From Fimbriimonas sp. (GTDB lineage Bacteria; Armatimonadota; Fimbriimonadia; Fimbriimonadales; Fimbriimonadaceae), in assembly GCA_029866005.1 (NCBI GenBank), contig JARXAE010000008.1, positions 25,754-89,753 on the forward strand: a stretch of 64,000 bases of DNA. Reading direction: 5' to 3'. Below the pieces are notes generated by a model. It was not told where the DNA came from and did no database searches. It saw nothing but the letters and a program-made list of their open reading frames with translations. Numbering within the stretch: position 1 is the stretch's first letter; each line of letters starts with the position of its first letter. The position numbers were made by a program, and so were the translations under genes. Positions 9,001 through 18,813 of the stretch are shown one piece after another.

Positions 9001-9942
9001 GTGGAGAAAATACTTCTCGCCGCCCCTCGAGGATTCTGTGCAGGCGTCGCATTTGCGATTGAAGTCGTTGACCTTGCGCTGAAGGCGTATGGCGCGCCCT
9101 TGTACGTACGTCACGCGATTGTCCACAACGAATGGGTTGTGAAATCCTTCGAAGCACGAGGAGTGATATTTGTTGAGGATGTCAATGAAATTCCTAATGG
9201 AATGCCGGTTGTATTCTCTGCTCACGGCGTCTCACCCGAGGTAAGGCGAATTGCCTCCGAGCGAAACCTTACCATTGTCGATGCAACTTGTCCCTTGGTC
9301 ACCAAGGTTCATAACGAAGCGAAGCACTACGCAAAGAAGGACTTCTTCATGATCTACATTGGCCATCAAGGTCATGTTGAGGCAGAGGGGACGATGGGAG
9401 AAGCACCGGACCGGATGGTGTTGGTGGAAACTCCAGAAGATGCCGAGAAGCTGGAGATTCCTCACTACGACAATCTTGCCGTACTTTCTCAAACCACACT
9501 CAGTGTTGATGAAGTCACTTCAACAATGGCCGTTCTTGAGCGACGGTTTCCGCACATTCAGAGTCCTCCGAAAGGAGATATTTGCTACGCAACGACAAAT
9601 CGTCAAGCTGCAATTCGGGTGATGGCAGCCGAGTGCGACCTGTTCTTGATCGTAGGATCCACTACTTCGTCGAACTCGAACCGCCTCCGTGAGGTTGCCG
9701 AACAATTTGGGGCGGAGGCTCACCTTTTGATGTCGCCAGACCAAATAAAACCAGAGTGGAGAACTAATTTCAAGTGCATTGGCATCTCGAGTGGAGCCTC
9801 AACACCGGAAGTCTTGGTTGAGGAAATTATTGGTTCCCTCCTCGATGGCCGGGCAATTCCAGTCGAGGTTGTGGAGACGGTCAAAGAAGAGATCACCTTC
9901 CGTCCGAATCGCGACTTGATCGAACTGGCTCAATCTCGCTAA
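9001..9942 (+). CDS. ispH: 4-hydroxy-3-methylbut-2-enyl diphosphate reductase
   Basis: LLAAPRGFCAGVAFAIEVV, VFSAHGVSPEV, DATCPLVTKVH, GSTTSSNSNRL. Confidence 0.95.
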   Translation: MEKILLAAPRGFCAGVAFAIEVVDLALKAYGAPLYVRHAIVHNEWVVKSFEARGVIFVEDVNEIPNGMPVVFSAHGVSPEVRRIASERNLTIVDATCPLVTKVHNEAKHYAKKDFFMIYIGHQGHVEAEGTMGEAPDRMVLVETPEDAEKLEIPHYDNLAVLSQTTLSVDEVTSTMAVLERRFPHIQSPPKGDICYATTNRQAAIRVMAAECDLFLIVGSTTSSNSNRLREVAEQFGAEAHLLMSPDQIKPEWRTNFKCIGISSGASTPEVLVEEIIGSLLDGRAIPVEVVETVKEEITFRPNRDLIELAQSR

Positions 9943-10144
9943 GCTCTGGCCCGCGTAAGGATTGGAGTCCAGCGGATTCAGAGTCCGTGTACTCAAAGTT
10001 TGATTTGACGAGGCTGAAATCACTTAACCAAGTCAGACTTACCTTGGTGATCAGGGAGGTAGTACCAGCCTCAGGATAAACCTACATTTACTCAGAATAT
10101 CGGCCTGGATTCAGCCTCGGATTAAGAAGGTCCGCAAACAAAAA

Positions 10145-10219
10145 TGGAGCGGGCAACGAGATTCGAACCCGCGACCTACTCCTTGGCAAGGAGTCGCTCT
10201 ACCACTGAGCTATGCCCGC
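10145..10219 (-). tRNA. tRNA-Gly (anticodon GCC), CCA encoded
   Basis: Minus strand GCGGGCATAGCTCAGTGGTAGAGCGACTCCTTGCCAAGGAGTAGGTCGCGGGTTCGAATCTCGTTGCCCGCTCCA cloverleaf. Confidence 0.97.
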
Positions 10220-10280
10220 TCGCGGACTTATATGATACCGCCTTCTTAACGCACTGGGTCAAGTCTTGCAGTCATAATCC

Positions 10281-11018
10281 TTGCTAATGAGTCCCCAACT
10301 TTCATCTCTGCTTGCCATCGTTCGGGAGCAGGGGGAGTTTGCATCTTCAACAGATCTGCGTTCGGATGTCAGTCTTAAAGGGGATGGAAGCGTTGTTACT
10401 GGCACCGACGTCGCCGTCGAGCGCGCTCTCCGTAAAAGTCTTCCGTGTCTTGCCGAGGGGACATCTTTCTGGGGTGAAGAGTTGGGATGGGAGACGATTG
10501 CCCCCGCTGGCATATGGCTCGTTGATCCGATTGACGGAACCTCAAACTACGCTTCCGGAAATCCGCTCTGGGGTATTTCTGTTGCTCTGCAGGACTCAGT
10601 TGGTCTTCGTCTCGGTTGCATCGTTTTACCGGAACTCGGTTTTGAACTTTGCTCAGAGCGCGGTGGAGGAGCCTATTGGAACGGCGAGCGGTTACCGTTT
10701 CTAAGCGCAACGGAAACCAAACCCCACGAACTCATTAGCGTCAATGATTCTGCCTTGCGACAACTTGACGGAAACGTGATCGGAAAGCCGAGACTCTGCG
10801 GAGCTTTCGTGGTTGATGGCGCATTCACGGTGCGCCGGTGGTTCAAGAGCCTGTATGGCGTGAATGAAAAGCTTTACGACGTCGCGGCAACGGTCCTCGC
10901 AGCTCGGGAAATTGGGCTTGACGCTCGCTACTGTGACGGCTCAGATTGGAATGAACGAGATCTTCTTACTAACGAAAACATCCGAATGCCGTGGGAAATC
11001 GGGTTCATTAACGGCTGA
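10281..11018 (+). CDS. Inositol monophosphatase family protein
   Basis: GDGSVVTGTDVAVERAL, WGEELGWE, WLVDPIDGTSNYASGNPLWGISVAL. Confidence 0.85.
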   Translation: MLMSPQLSSLLAIVREQGEFASSTDLRSDVSLKGDGSVVTGTDVAVERALRKSLPCLAEGTSFWGEELGWETIAPAGIWLVDPIDGTSNYASGNPLWGISVALQDSVGLRLGCIVLPELGFELCSERGGGAYWNGERLPFLSATETKPHELISVNDSALRQLDGNVIGKPRLCGAFVVDGAFTVRRWFKSLYGVNEKLYDVAATVLAAREIGLDARYCDGSDWNERDLLTNENIRMPWEIGFING

Positions 11019-12138
11019 CAGAAGCCGTCGCAAAAGCACAGATTCCTTCCGCACGACCGATCGCACCCAATCCCTCATTAGTCGTGGCCTTGATGCTCAC
11101 GCGCTCCAATTCAACTCCAATGAGCTGGGCCAGCCGTTCTCGAATCTCCAACGACCGAGGCATGATTTTGGGCCTCTCTGCTTGAATAGCAATATCGATG
11201 TGATTGACGGTCCAACCCGCGCGGTGAACTCGCCGGACTGCTTCAACGAGAAAATCCGATGACGCTCGATTTTTGTTGGCCAGATCATCATTGGGAAAGA
11301 GCTGACCGATATCTCCGGCTGAAATTGCGCCGAGAAGAGCATCGACAACCGCATGGAGCACAACATCCGCATCGGAATGCCCCTCAAGACCAGTTTCGCC
11401 TGGAAAGAGGACACCACCAAGCCAACAGGGACGGTCTCCATCTGAGGAAAATCTGTGAATGTCATACCCGAGCCCTGTTCGACTTTCTGAGCCCAGCAAG
11501 GCGCGGGCTCGAGCCAAATCCTGAGGAGTCGTAATCTTGAAATTTGCTGGGTCACCCATCACGTGGTGAGTACGGTACCCGGCTTTCGCAAGCAGCTCAA
11601 CATCGTCAGTGACACCTTCGATGCCCTGAGTGATCGCCAGGGCAAACATTTCGGTTGGCGCACCTTGTGGGGTTTGGGTCGCAACGAGGTGCGAGCGGTC
11701 CAAGTGCTCGTCAATTTCAGGACCGTCGATAGTCTTTACGGTATCAACAACTGGTATCGCCGCCGCCACGGCCTTACCCTCGAAGATCTTCTGCGACACG
11801 CGATCGATGAGATCTGCTGAAACGAACGGGCGGGCGCCGTCATGAAACATGATTCCCTCGCATCCAATCTGGGAAGCCTTCCAGAGTCCGGCAACTGTCG
11901 AAGCCAGCCGAGTATCACCACCCAGAAGTACTTCTCCCTCGTTACCGACAAGCTGCCTCACTGAAGCAAAGTTTGCGTCACTACAAACTACGAGAACTTC
12001 CGAGATCAACGGATGATCTCGGAACGCAACAAACGAGTGCCACCAAACTGGCTTGCCTTTCAACAAGATCGCGAGTTTGTCGGAACCAAAACGCTGACCT
12101 GATCCAGCGGCGAGGATGACTGCCCCAAGCTTCATCAT
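11008..12138 (-). CDS. ispDF: Bifunctional IspD/IspF (MEP cytidylyltransferase / MECDP synthase)
   Basis: IspD AAGSGQRFGSDK N-terminus; IspF RTGLGYDIHRF...GHSDADVVLHAVVDALLGA C-terminus. Confidence 0.95.
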   Translation of the reverse strand: MMKLGAVILAAGSGQRFGSDKLAILLKGKPVWWHSFVAFRDHPLISEVLVVCSDANFASVRQLVGNEGEVLLGGDTRLASTVAGLWKASQIGCEGIMFHDGARPFVSADLIDRVSQKIFEGKAVAAAIPVVDTVKTIDGPEIDEHLDRSHLVATQTPQGAPTEMFALAITQGIEGVTDDVELLAKAGYRTHHVMGDPANFKITTPQDLARARALLGSESRTGLGYDIHRFSSDGDRPCWLGGVLFPGETGLEGHSDADVVLHAVVDALLGAISAGDIGQLFPNDDLANKNRASSDFLVEAVRRVHRAGWTVNHIDIAIQAERPKIMPRSLEIRERLAQLIGVELERVSIKATTNEGLGAIGRAEGICAFATASVSR

Positions 12139-13298
12139 CGGCGTGGCTTTCGGGCTCGACCGTCAACAGGTTCACCCTCAACCTCGGCAAAGATGAGCTT
12201 CCCACGTTCAGTCTGAATGACCTGGGTGACCATGACCTCGAGAGTCTCGCCAATATGGCCCCGACCATTCTCGACAATGACCATCGTCCCATCCTCAAGG
12301 TAGGCGATTCCTTGACCAATCTGGTTACCCTCACGAACGATGCTTAGCTCCAAATGCTCCTGTGGTAGCACGTTTGGACGAAGAGCTAGGGCGAGGTCGT
12401 TGATGTTAAGTACCCGAACATCCTGAAGCGTCGCCACCCGATTGAGGTTATGGTCATTGGTTACCAAATCCCCTCCTAGAGCTGTGGCGAGCCGCACTAA
12501 GCGCGAATCAACTCCATCACCCTGTTCCGGTGCAAGACGGTCATGAATCCCTACCTCAATGTTAAACTCCGTCTGCATTAGCTTTAGAATGTCGAGACCC
12601 CGTCGACCACGTTGACGGCGAAGGGAGTCATGACTGTCCGCGATGTACTGTAGTTCTTCGAGAACGAACTGGGGAACGTAAATCTGCCCCTCGACGAATC
12701 CGACCCGAGCGACATCGTAGACTCGACCGTCGATAATAACATTGGTATCGAGAATCTTTATCCCGGTTCGCCTGGCGCGAACCTTGCCCCGGTACCACGG
12801 TAAGGACTCCTTCATCGTGTGAAGGGCATAGACGGAGAGGGCAGTAAAGAGAATTCCAATCCCCGTTACGGCAAGTGCAACAACCACCTTATTCGGAATG
12901 ATCGCTAAGAAGAAGTTGATGAAAAACGTGGCGACGAGAAAACCGATGACAGTCCCAACAAACCAAGTCAATTTTTCGCTGTCATCGGTCTGATCCCATT
13001 TGGAACCCAGACGCTCGGTGACTCGGATCAGCAAGGTCGCGATGAACCATCCGACGAGGACACCTGCCCCTACGAGAGGTAGTAGCCCAAAAAAACCTTC
13101 CGGGGCTTTGTACGAGGCGTCCGCAGAGGCACCCAAGCGATCGCCTACCCAATTTCCGCATAGTTCCAACCACTCTCTACCAAACTGAGCAAAGAGTAGC
13201 GCTGAACTCGTCGAGAAAACTGCGAGGATCAGCCACTGAAGCAACGTCCTCCGTTTTTCCGGGCTGACGTTTTTGGTGATGCGCTCTCCTTCGTTCAT
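12135..13298 (-). CDS. PIN/TRAM domain membrane protein (YacL-like)
   Basis: N-terminal TM segments, ILDTNVIIDGRVYDVARVGFVEGQIYVPQFVLEELQ PIN domain, C-terminal TRAM; next to ispD as in many bacteria. Confidence 0.9.
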   Translation of the reverse strand: MNEGERITKNVSPEKRRTLLQWLILAVFSTSSALLFAQFGREWLELCGNWVGDRLGASADASYKAPEGFFGLLPLVGAGVLVGWFIATLLIRVTERLGSKWDQTDDSEKLTWFVGTVIGFLVATFFINFFLAIIPNKVVVALAVTGIGILFTALSVYALHTMKESLPWYRGKVRARRTGIKILDTNVIIDGRVYDVARVGFVEGQIYVPQFVLEELQYIADSHDSLRRQRGRRGLDILKLMQTEFNIEVGIHDRLAPEQGDGVDSRLVRLATALGGDLVTNDHNLNRVATLQDVRVLNINDLALALRPNVLPQEHLELSIVREGNQIGQGIAYLEDGTMVIVENGRGHIGETLEVMVTQVIQTERGKLIFAEVEGEPVDGRARKPRR

Positions 13299-14663
13299 CT
13301 ACTTTTGCTCCAAAACTTCGATTTTCGCGCCCGAAAGCACGGTAAACGCAAACGCTGTATCAACGTTCCCCTGAGACAGTTTAACATGGGTTGCCGAGAA
13401 TTCCGGAGCATTCGGAATACTATCGTACGGAACCCATTTCGATCCGGTAAATACTTCGACCCAGGCGTGATAGTAAAACGTCCCGTCAAAACTCACCAGT
13501 CCGCTCGCAAGTTTCGTCGGAAGCTTAGCCGCTCGGCACAATGTCGCAGTCAAGATGGCGTAGTCTCGGCAGACGCCAACCTTGGTCTTGAGCACCTCGC
13601 TCGCGTCGCGCAGAATCCCGATTCCGGCGTCTGGTGTCATGATTGCATTGACGAAGGAACGAATCTTCTCTGCCGCTTTACCTGCGTCCGTTGTTGACCC
13701 AACAACCTTTTTTGCAAGGGCGACCATCTTCGGGCTATTGCTTGGGATCAAGTGACTCGCTTTGAGCCAGTTGGGCTCGGCTTTGGCGCAAAGAGCGATA
13801 CTTTTCGAGGGAACCATGACAGGCTGAGTCACGCTGACGATCCATCCCGATTCCGCCTTCTCTGCTTTTTGATAGTCACCTGCAGCCATCCCTCTAAGGT
13901 TGTCTGCTGAGAGACGCACCTTAAGAAATTTCGTATTTTGAGGGTTCCTGATGGCTGGGCTTGGACGAATAGCGGTGACTTCCGCTAGGTCCGGTCGTGA
14001 ACCTGTATCCTTGATTTCTGACAGTGCCTCCGCCTTGGTAAGGGGTTTCATCTCGACCCCTATTGAGGTGCCAACCTTTACAATATCTCCCTTGGCAGAA
14101 AGATAAATCTTCGTGGTTAGTCTAGGATCTTCGACAATTATCGGAGCAATGAAAACCCCTTCCAACTCCTCTTTCTCCCCAAAGAACGCGCGGTTCTTCA
14201 TGAGCGCGACAGAGGTAGGGTCAAAAATGTAGAAGTTCAGTTCCTTCCCGCTGATCCCCGGCTGTGCTTGGAGCGCAGTGACAGGATCGTCAAAAATTCG
14301 GCCGTCCTTTGGCAGGGGAATTGTCGACTTCGAGAGCGCTCCGTTGTTGTTGACACTCGCTTCGATAGAAGTTGCAGCGAACCTAGCCTCGACCGTCTGC
14401 GTTCGACCTGCGCTCGAAGTCAAAAACTTCATCTTCACTGGTTGATTAGCCACGGTAATTGTTTCAGAGTCAACCTTCATCTCGACCTCTGATCCGATTA
14501 GTCCAATTCTCAAAACTGTAAAAGAATGTGACCGCTCCGCGCTCTTGCCTGCGAACACCACCGGTGACGACTCATACAGGGCATAGCCGACCCGCTGACC
14601 CTGGAGATAAACGCCAAAATATTGAGCTTCGAGCACCCCAGCAGCGAGAAAAAGCGTAACCAT
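13299..14663 (-). CDS. Secreted transglutaminase-like domain protein
   Basis: GVCRDYAILTATLCRAAKLPTKLASGLV...YYHAWVEVFTGSKWVPYDS (Cys-His-Asp core). Confidence 0.85.
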   Translation of the reverse strand: MVTLFLAAGVLEAQYFGVYLQGQRVGYALYESSPVVFAGKSAERSHSFTVLRIGLIGSEVEMKVDSETITVANQPVKMKFLTSSAGRTQTVEARFAATSIEASVNNNGALSKSTIPLPKDGRIFDDPVTALQAQPGISGKELNFYIFDPTSVALMKNRAFFGEKEELEGVFIAPIIVEDPRLTTKIYLSAKGDIVKVGTSIGVEMKPLTKAEALSEIKDTGSRPDLAEVTAIRPSPAIRNPQNTKFLKVRLSADNLRGMAAGDYQKAEKAESGWIVSVTQPVMVPSKSIALCAKAEPNWLKASHLIPSNSPKMVALAKKVVGSTTDAGKAAEKIRSFVNAIMTPDAGIGILRDASEVLKTKVGVCRDYAILTATLCRAAKLPTKLASGLVSFDGTFYYHAWVEVFTGSKWVPYDSIPNAPEFSATHVKLSQGNVDTAFAFTVLSGAKIEVLEQK

Positions 14664-14794
14664 AGACCCTTATTAGACGCACATCGGAGCAAGAACCATT
14701 CCAAAGAATTGCAACCTTTTATCAAAACTGGGTACGGTGTCCGCGCAAACACGACATCATAACTAACGCAGCAACGTAGACTCAAAAGGAATTT

Positions 14795-17458
14795 ATGGCA
14801 ACCAAACTGGTCATCGTGGAATCGCCCGCCAAGGCGAAAACCATCGGCGGGTACCTCGGAAAGGATTACGAGGTGCTTGCCAGCATCGGACATATCCGCG
14901 ATCTAGTGCCAAACGGCCGAGGTCTTCCGCCCGAGTTTAAGAAGAAGTGGTGGAGCGACTATGGCGTCGATGTTGATAACAACTTCGAGCCGTTCTATGA
15001 AGTCCCGGCCGAAAAGGCCGCTCAGGTCAAGAAGCTGAAAGATGCACTGAAGTCAAAGGACGAACTGATACTCGCGACTGACGAAGACCGAGAAGGTGAG
15101 GCAATCTCTTGGCACCTTCTCGAAGCATTGAACCCGGCTAAGAAGGTCAAAATCAGCCGCATCGCCTTCCATGAGATCACCAAGGAAGCGATTCAGAAGG
15201 CGATTAAGGAGCCGCGACAGATCGACATGGATCTCGTTGTTGCTCAGGAAACACGTCGAATCCTGGACCGCTTATATGGCTACACGTTGTCGCCGGTTCT
15301 GTGGAGCAAGGTCACCAAAAACCTCTCCGCCGGACGTGTTCAATCCCCAGCAGTTAAGCTTGTTGTCGAGCGAGAACAAGAAAGACGAATTTTCATCGAA
15401 GCCGAATATTGGGACTTGCGGGCTCAGTTCCGAGTCAAAGAAGGTTCGTTCACTGCTGATCTAAAGTTGGTGGATACGAAAAGACTTGCAGAGGGGCGAG
15501 ACTTCGAACCCACAACGGGTCAAACGAAAGGCGAAGTGCTTTGGGTCAATGCCGAAGAGGCAGCCAAGCTTGCCATCGCCGCCCAAAACGCCAAGCCGTA
15601 CGAGGTCGAGAGTCTCACTGAGAAAGAAGGCCGAATGAACCCATCGGCACCGTTCATGACCACGACGTTGCAACAGGATGCGAACCGCAAGTTCAGTTTC
15701 GCGGCAGATCGAACAATGCGGATCGCACAGACCCTGTATGAAGGCGTTGACATCGGTGGAGAGACCACCGGTCTCATCACCTACATGAGAACCGACTCAC
15801 TGACCCTCTCAGGAGAGGCTTTGAGCGGAATCCGTGGCTATATCGGCAAGCACTACCCATCTGCTTTGCCGAGCAAACCAAACCAATACCGCAGCAAGGT
15901 TAAGAACGCTCAGGAAGCGCACGAGGCAATCCGTCCAACCGACGTCAATCGCACACCTTCTTCCGTTCGTGGTCATCTCACCGACGACCAGTTCAAAATC
16001 TACAACTTGATTTGGCAGCGGACCGTCGCCTCTCAGATGATTCCCGCGACAGTATCTCGTACTGAAGCCCTGATAGGCGTTGAAAGCACTAGCGGGCACC
16101 TGACTTTCCAAGCCAACGGCTCCCAAATCCTCGACCCTGGCTTCCTGGCCGTTTATCGTGAAGGTCAGGACGAAGAAGAGGACAGCGGCGATAAGTTGCT
16201 CCCGAGAATGCAACAGGGGCAAGCAGTCGACCTGCTTGATCTTAACGCTCTTGAGCACCACACTTCGGCACCCTCTCGTTACACCGATGCGACCCTGATC
16301 AAACGGCTCGAAGAACTAGGAATCGGGCGACCTTCCACGTACGCGTCAATCATCTCTGTTATCGTCGATCGTGGATATGTGCGGAAGTCAGGCAAGACTC
16401 TGTTCCCAACCTGGCGAGCCTTCATGGCGATGGAGGTTCTTGATGTCCATTTCCGTGAGGTCATGGATTACCAGTTCACCGCTCTGATGGACGAGACATT
16501 GGACGAAGTCTCCGAAGGAAAAGCGAGCGCCAAAGATTATCTGCACTCCTTCTTCCTCGGAACCGAAGCGAAACCTGGTCTCAAGACCATGGTCGAAGAG
16601 CGCAAAACGCAGATTCCCTTCCCTGCCCCCATCATCGGTAATCACCCCGATTCGGGCGAGGTCATCATCGTTCGTAACGGAAAAGATGGCGGTGCGTTTC
16701 TCCAGCTGGGTGATAAAAAGCAGTATGCGAACGTGCCGGATGACTTAGCTCCGGCAGACTTGACCGTTGCCAAAGCAGTGGAGCTTCTAAACTCAAAAGC
16801 CTCCGGAGCTGAGTCGATTGGAGTCCACCCAGAAACCGGTCGAAACCTGCTCCTCAAGTTCCGTCAGGGGTACTACCTTGAAGCCGAGCGAACCGAGCAA
16901 GAGATCGAAGATAAGGTCAAACCGACGTGGATCTCATTGCCTGCCGGAGCTGATCCCAAGGAGCTATCGCAGGACGACCTCAACATTCTTTGCTCCTATC
17001 CGCGCGAAATCAGCAAAGATGTTTTCTTCAAGATGGGCAAGTTTGGTCCGTATGTGGAGAAAGGTGAGGAGCGCCGCACGATTGAAGACTGGCGGGCGGG
17101 TGCGACCATGACCCTCGACGAAGCCGAGGTCATTCTCGCTCAGCCGAAGACTTTCGGAGCGCGCAAGACAGCATCGGCCGGCCCCATCCTTGAATTCGGC
17201 ACCCTTGAGGGTTGCGCAGGAAACGTCCGAGTCCTGAGCGGGCGGTTTGGTCCGTACGTCACCGACGGCGAAACAAATGCAACCCTGCCTAAGGGTAAGG
17301 ATCCGGCGACAGTTACGGCCACTGAAGCTGCCGACATCCTTCAGCGAAAGCGCGATGCCGGTCCTTCAACTCGCAAACCCTTCAAGAAAGCACCAGCGAA
17401 AAAAGCACCCGCAAAGAAGGCGGCGGCGAAAAAGGCTCCAGCAGAAAAGAAGGCGTAG
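14795..17458 (+). CDS. topA: DNA topoisomerase I with lysine-rich tail
   Basis: KLVIVESPAKAKTIGGYLG, TDEDREGEAISWHL, ITYMRTDS; C-terminal APAKKAPAKKAAAKKAPAEKKA. Confidence 0.96.
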   Translation: MATKLVIVESPAKAKTIGGYLGKDYEVLASIGHIRDLVPNGRGLPPEFKKKWWSDYGVDVDNNFEPFYEVPAEKAAQVKKLKDALKSKDELILATDEDREGEAISWHLLEALNPAKKVKISRIAFHEITKEAIQKAIKEPRQIDMDLVVAQETRRILDRLYGYTLSPVLWSKVTKNLSAGRVQSPAVKLVVEREQERRIFIEAEYWDLRAQFRVKEGSFTADLKLVDTKRLAEGRDFEPTTGQTKGEVLWVNAEEAAKLAIAAQNAKPYEVESLTEKEGRMNPSAPFMTTTLQQDANRKFSFAADRTMRIAQTLYEGVDIGGETTGLITYMRTDSLTLSGEALSGIRGYIGKHYPSALPSKPNQYRSKVKNAQEAHEAIRPTDVNRTPSSVRGHLTDDQFKIYNLIWQRTVASQMIPATVSRTEALIGVESTSGHLTFQANGSQILDPGFLAVYREGQDEEEDSGDKLLPRMQQGQAVDLLDLNALEHHTSAPSRYTDATLIKRLEELGIGRPSTYASIISVIVDRGYVRKSGKTLFPTWRAFMAMEVLDVHFREVMDYQFTALMDETLDEVSEGKASAKDYLHSFFLGTEAKPGLKTMVEERKTQIPFPAPIIGNHPDSGEVIIVRNGKDGGAFLQLGDKKQYANVPDDLAPADLTVAKAVELLNSKASGAESIGVHPETGRNLLLKFRQGYYLEAERTEQEIEDKVKPTWISLPAGADPKELSQDDLNILCSYPREISKDVFFKMGKFGPYVEKGEERRTIEDWRAGATMTLDEAEVILAQPKTFGARKTASAGPILEFGTLEGCAGNVRVLSGRFGPYVTDGETNATLPKGKDPATVTATEAADILQRKRDAGPSTRKPFKKAPAKKAPAKKAAAKKAPAEKKA

Positions 17459-17500
17459 TCATCTAGGTGCGCACGAGTGGCGACCGTTCGCTCCCATAAT

Positions 17501-17947
17501 ATGAGTGTGGAACTCAAAGAGATTCAGCACGGCACTTCGGAGTATGAGAAGGCGGTTCAGCTCAGGCGTGAAGTGCTTCGGAAGCCGTTGGGACTCGAGT
17601 ACACCCCCGAGCAACTTGCAGCAGAGGCCACTGAACGGCATTTTGTGGGTGAGTGCGGTGAGTCAGGTTCTCCGGAGTATCTTTGCTCCGCCTGCCTTGC
17701 CGAAGAGGAGCCTGGGCTTGCCCGGATTCGACAAGTGGCCGTCAGAGAAGACTGTCAGGGGAAAGGTATCGGAAGAGATTTGATGGAGTTTGTCGAATCA
17801 GAGGCAAAAGCTGCTGGCTATACGAAGGTCATGCTGTGCTCTCGCCACTATGCAATCCCCTTTTATGAGAAGCTGGGTTACGAGTGTGTGAGTGATTGGT
17901 TCGAAGAGGTTGGAATGCCCCATCGGTCCATGATCAAATCACTTTGA
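17501..17947 (+). CDS. GNAT family N-acetyltransferase
   Basis: ARIRQVAVREDCQGKGIGRDLMEFVE acetyl-CoA site, C-terminal FYEKLGYE. Confidence 0.85.
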   Translation: MSVELKEIQHGTSEYEKAVQLRREVLRKPLGLEYTPEQLAAEATERHFVGECGESGSPEYLCSACLAEEEPGLARIRQVAVREDCQGKGIGRDLMEFVESEAKAAGYTKVMLCSRHYAIPFYEKLGYECVSDWFEEVGMPHRSMIKSL

Positions 17948-18334
17948 TCGCCGACGCCGTCGCGGCATCGATGGAAACTTGAGGCCAGATGCTCTCAGCA
18001 TCTGAACCGCCTTCATTACCGTTCCGAGTGTCGCTAGGGCTGGCGCGTAGCGTCCGAAATTAGCCGAACCCAACTGGGCAATCATGGCCAAAGAGTCTGC
18101 ACTTGTCGAGGTCTTTTCTCCCACATTCTTAACTGTGGTCTGAACGTTAGATGCGATGTCGTCGACCTTTGCGGAGATCGAGTCGAGACGATCCGAGATC
18201 CGATCTACTTTGGGCTTCAACTCCTTGCTGAGCTCAAGAACCTTCATAAGCCCGAAGATGAGCACCACGAAGAACACCGCGTTGATCACAAAGAACAACC
18301 CGGAGATCACTAACCACCAAGATGGAATTTCCAC
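17939..18334 (-). CDS. Small membrane protein (DUF948-like)
   Basis: N-terminal TM helix then coiled coil with repeated V/I heptads, basic C-terminus RRRRRSK. Confidence 0.55.
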   Translation of the reverse strand: MEIPSWWLVISGLFFVINAVFFVVLIFGLMKVLELSKELKPKVDRISDRLDSISAKVDDIASNVQTTVKNVGEKTSTSADSLAMIAQLGSANFGRYAPALATLGTVMKAVQMLRASGLKFPSMPRRRRRSK

Positions 18335-18462
18335 TACTTAATAATAGTCGGTATCGCTTTGTAGAGGCGTAGTCTCATTGGCTAAGTTTTGACCATGATT
18401 CGTCGTGCGCTACAAAGTTTTGCCGGATGGTGAAGCGTGTTTAGCGAAGTAAACTCCTGATA

Positions 18463-18813
18463 ATGACTAAGACTATCAACGCCGCAATTGTGATTTATGC
18501 CGTTCTATGCATTGGGCTTGGCGTCGAGGCTTACATGGCCAAACAATCCCTCCCATCACTCATGGGTGGTGGGGGCATCGGCATCCTGGAGCTAGTCTCC
18601 TTGTTCATCTGGACGAAGAACCCTCGTGTCGGACGAATCATGTCGCTGCTCGTAGCCCTCGGCGGGATGGGACGGTTCATCAAACCGTTCTTTACCGAAG
18701 GCAAGATCTACCCAGCTGGAGTGATGGTCATCGCGTCGCTGGTTCTGATCGGTCTTCTACTGGCTGGTCATATGCAGGCGATGCAGGCGAAGCGGGATAA
18801 TCCCTCCGCTTAG
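18463..18813 (+). CDS. Hypothetical membrane protein
   Basis: Several hydrophobic helices; ATG after non-coding spacer. Confidence 0.55.
   Translation: MTKTINAAIVIYAVLCIGLGVEAYMAKQSLPSLMGGGGIGILELVSLFIWTKNPRVGRIMSLLVALGGMGRFIKPFFTEGKIYPAGVMVIASLVLIGLLLAGHMQAMQAKRDNPSA

Noticed and set aside
9943-10144. Spacer between ispH and tRNA-Gly as an ncRNA gene
   Set aside because: Only short scattered repeats (e.g. CAAGTCAGACTTACCTTGG); no convincing stem set or known RNA family motif.
11097-11555. 152-aa ORF antiparallel in frame to ispDF
   Set aside because: Overlaps the IspD/IspF junction on the same strand in another frame, with no motifs.
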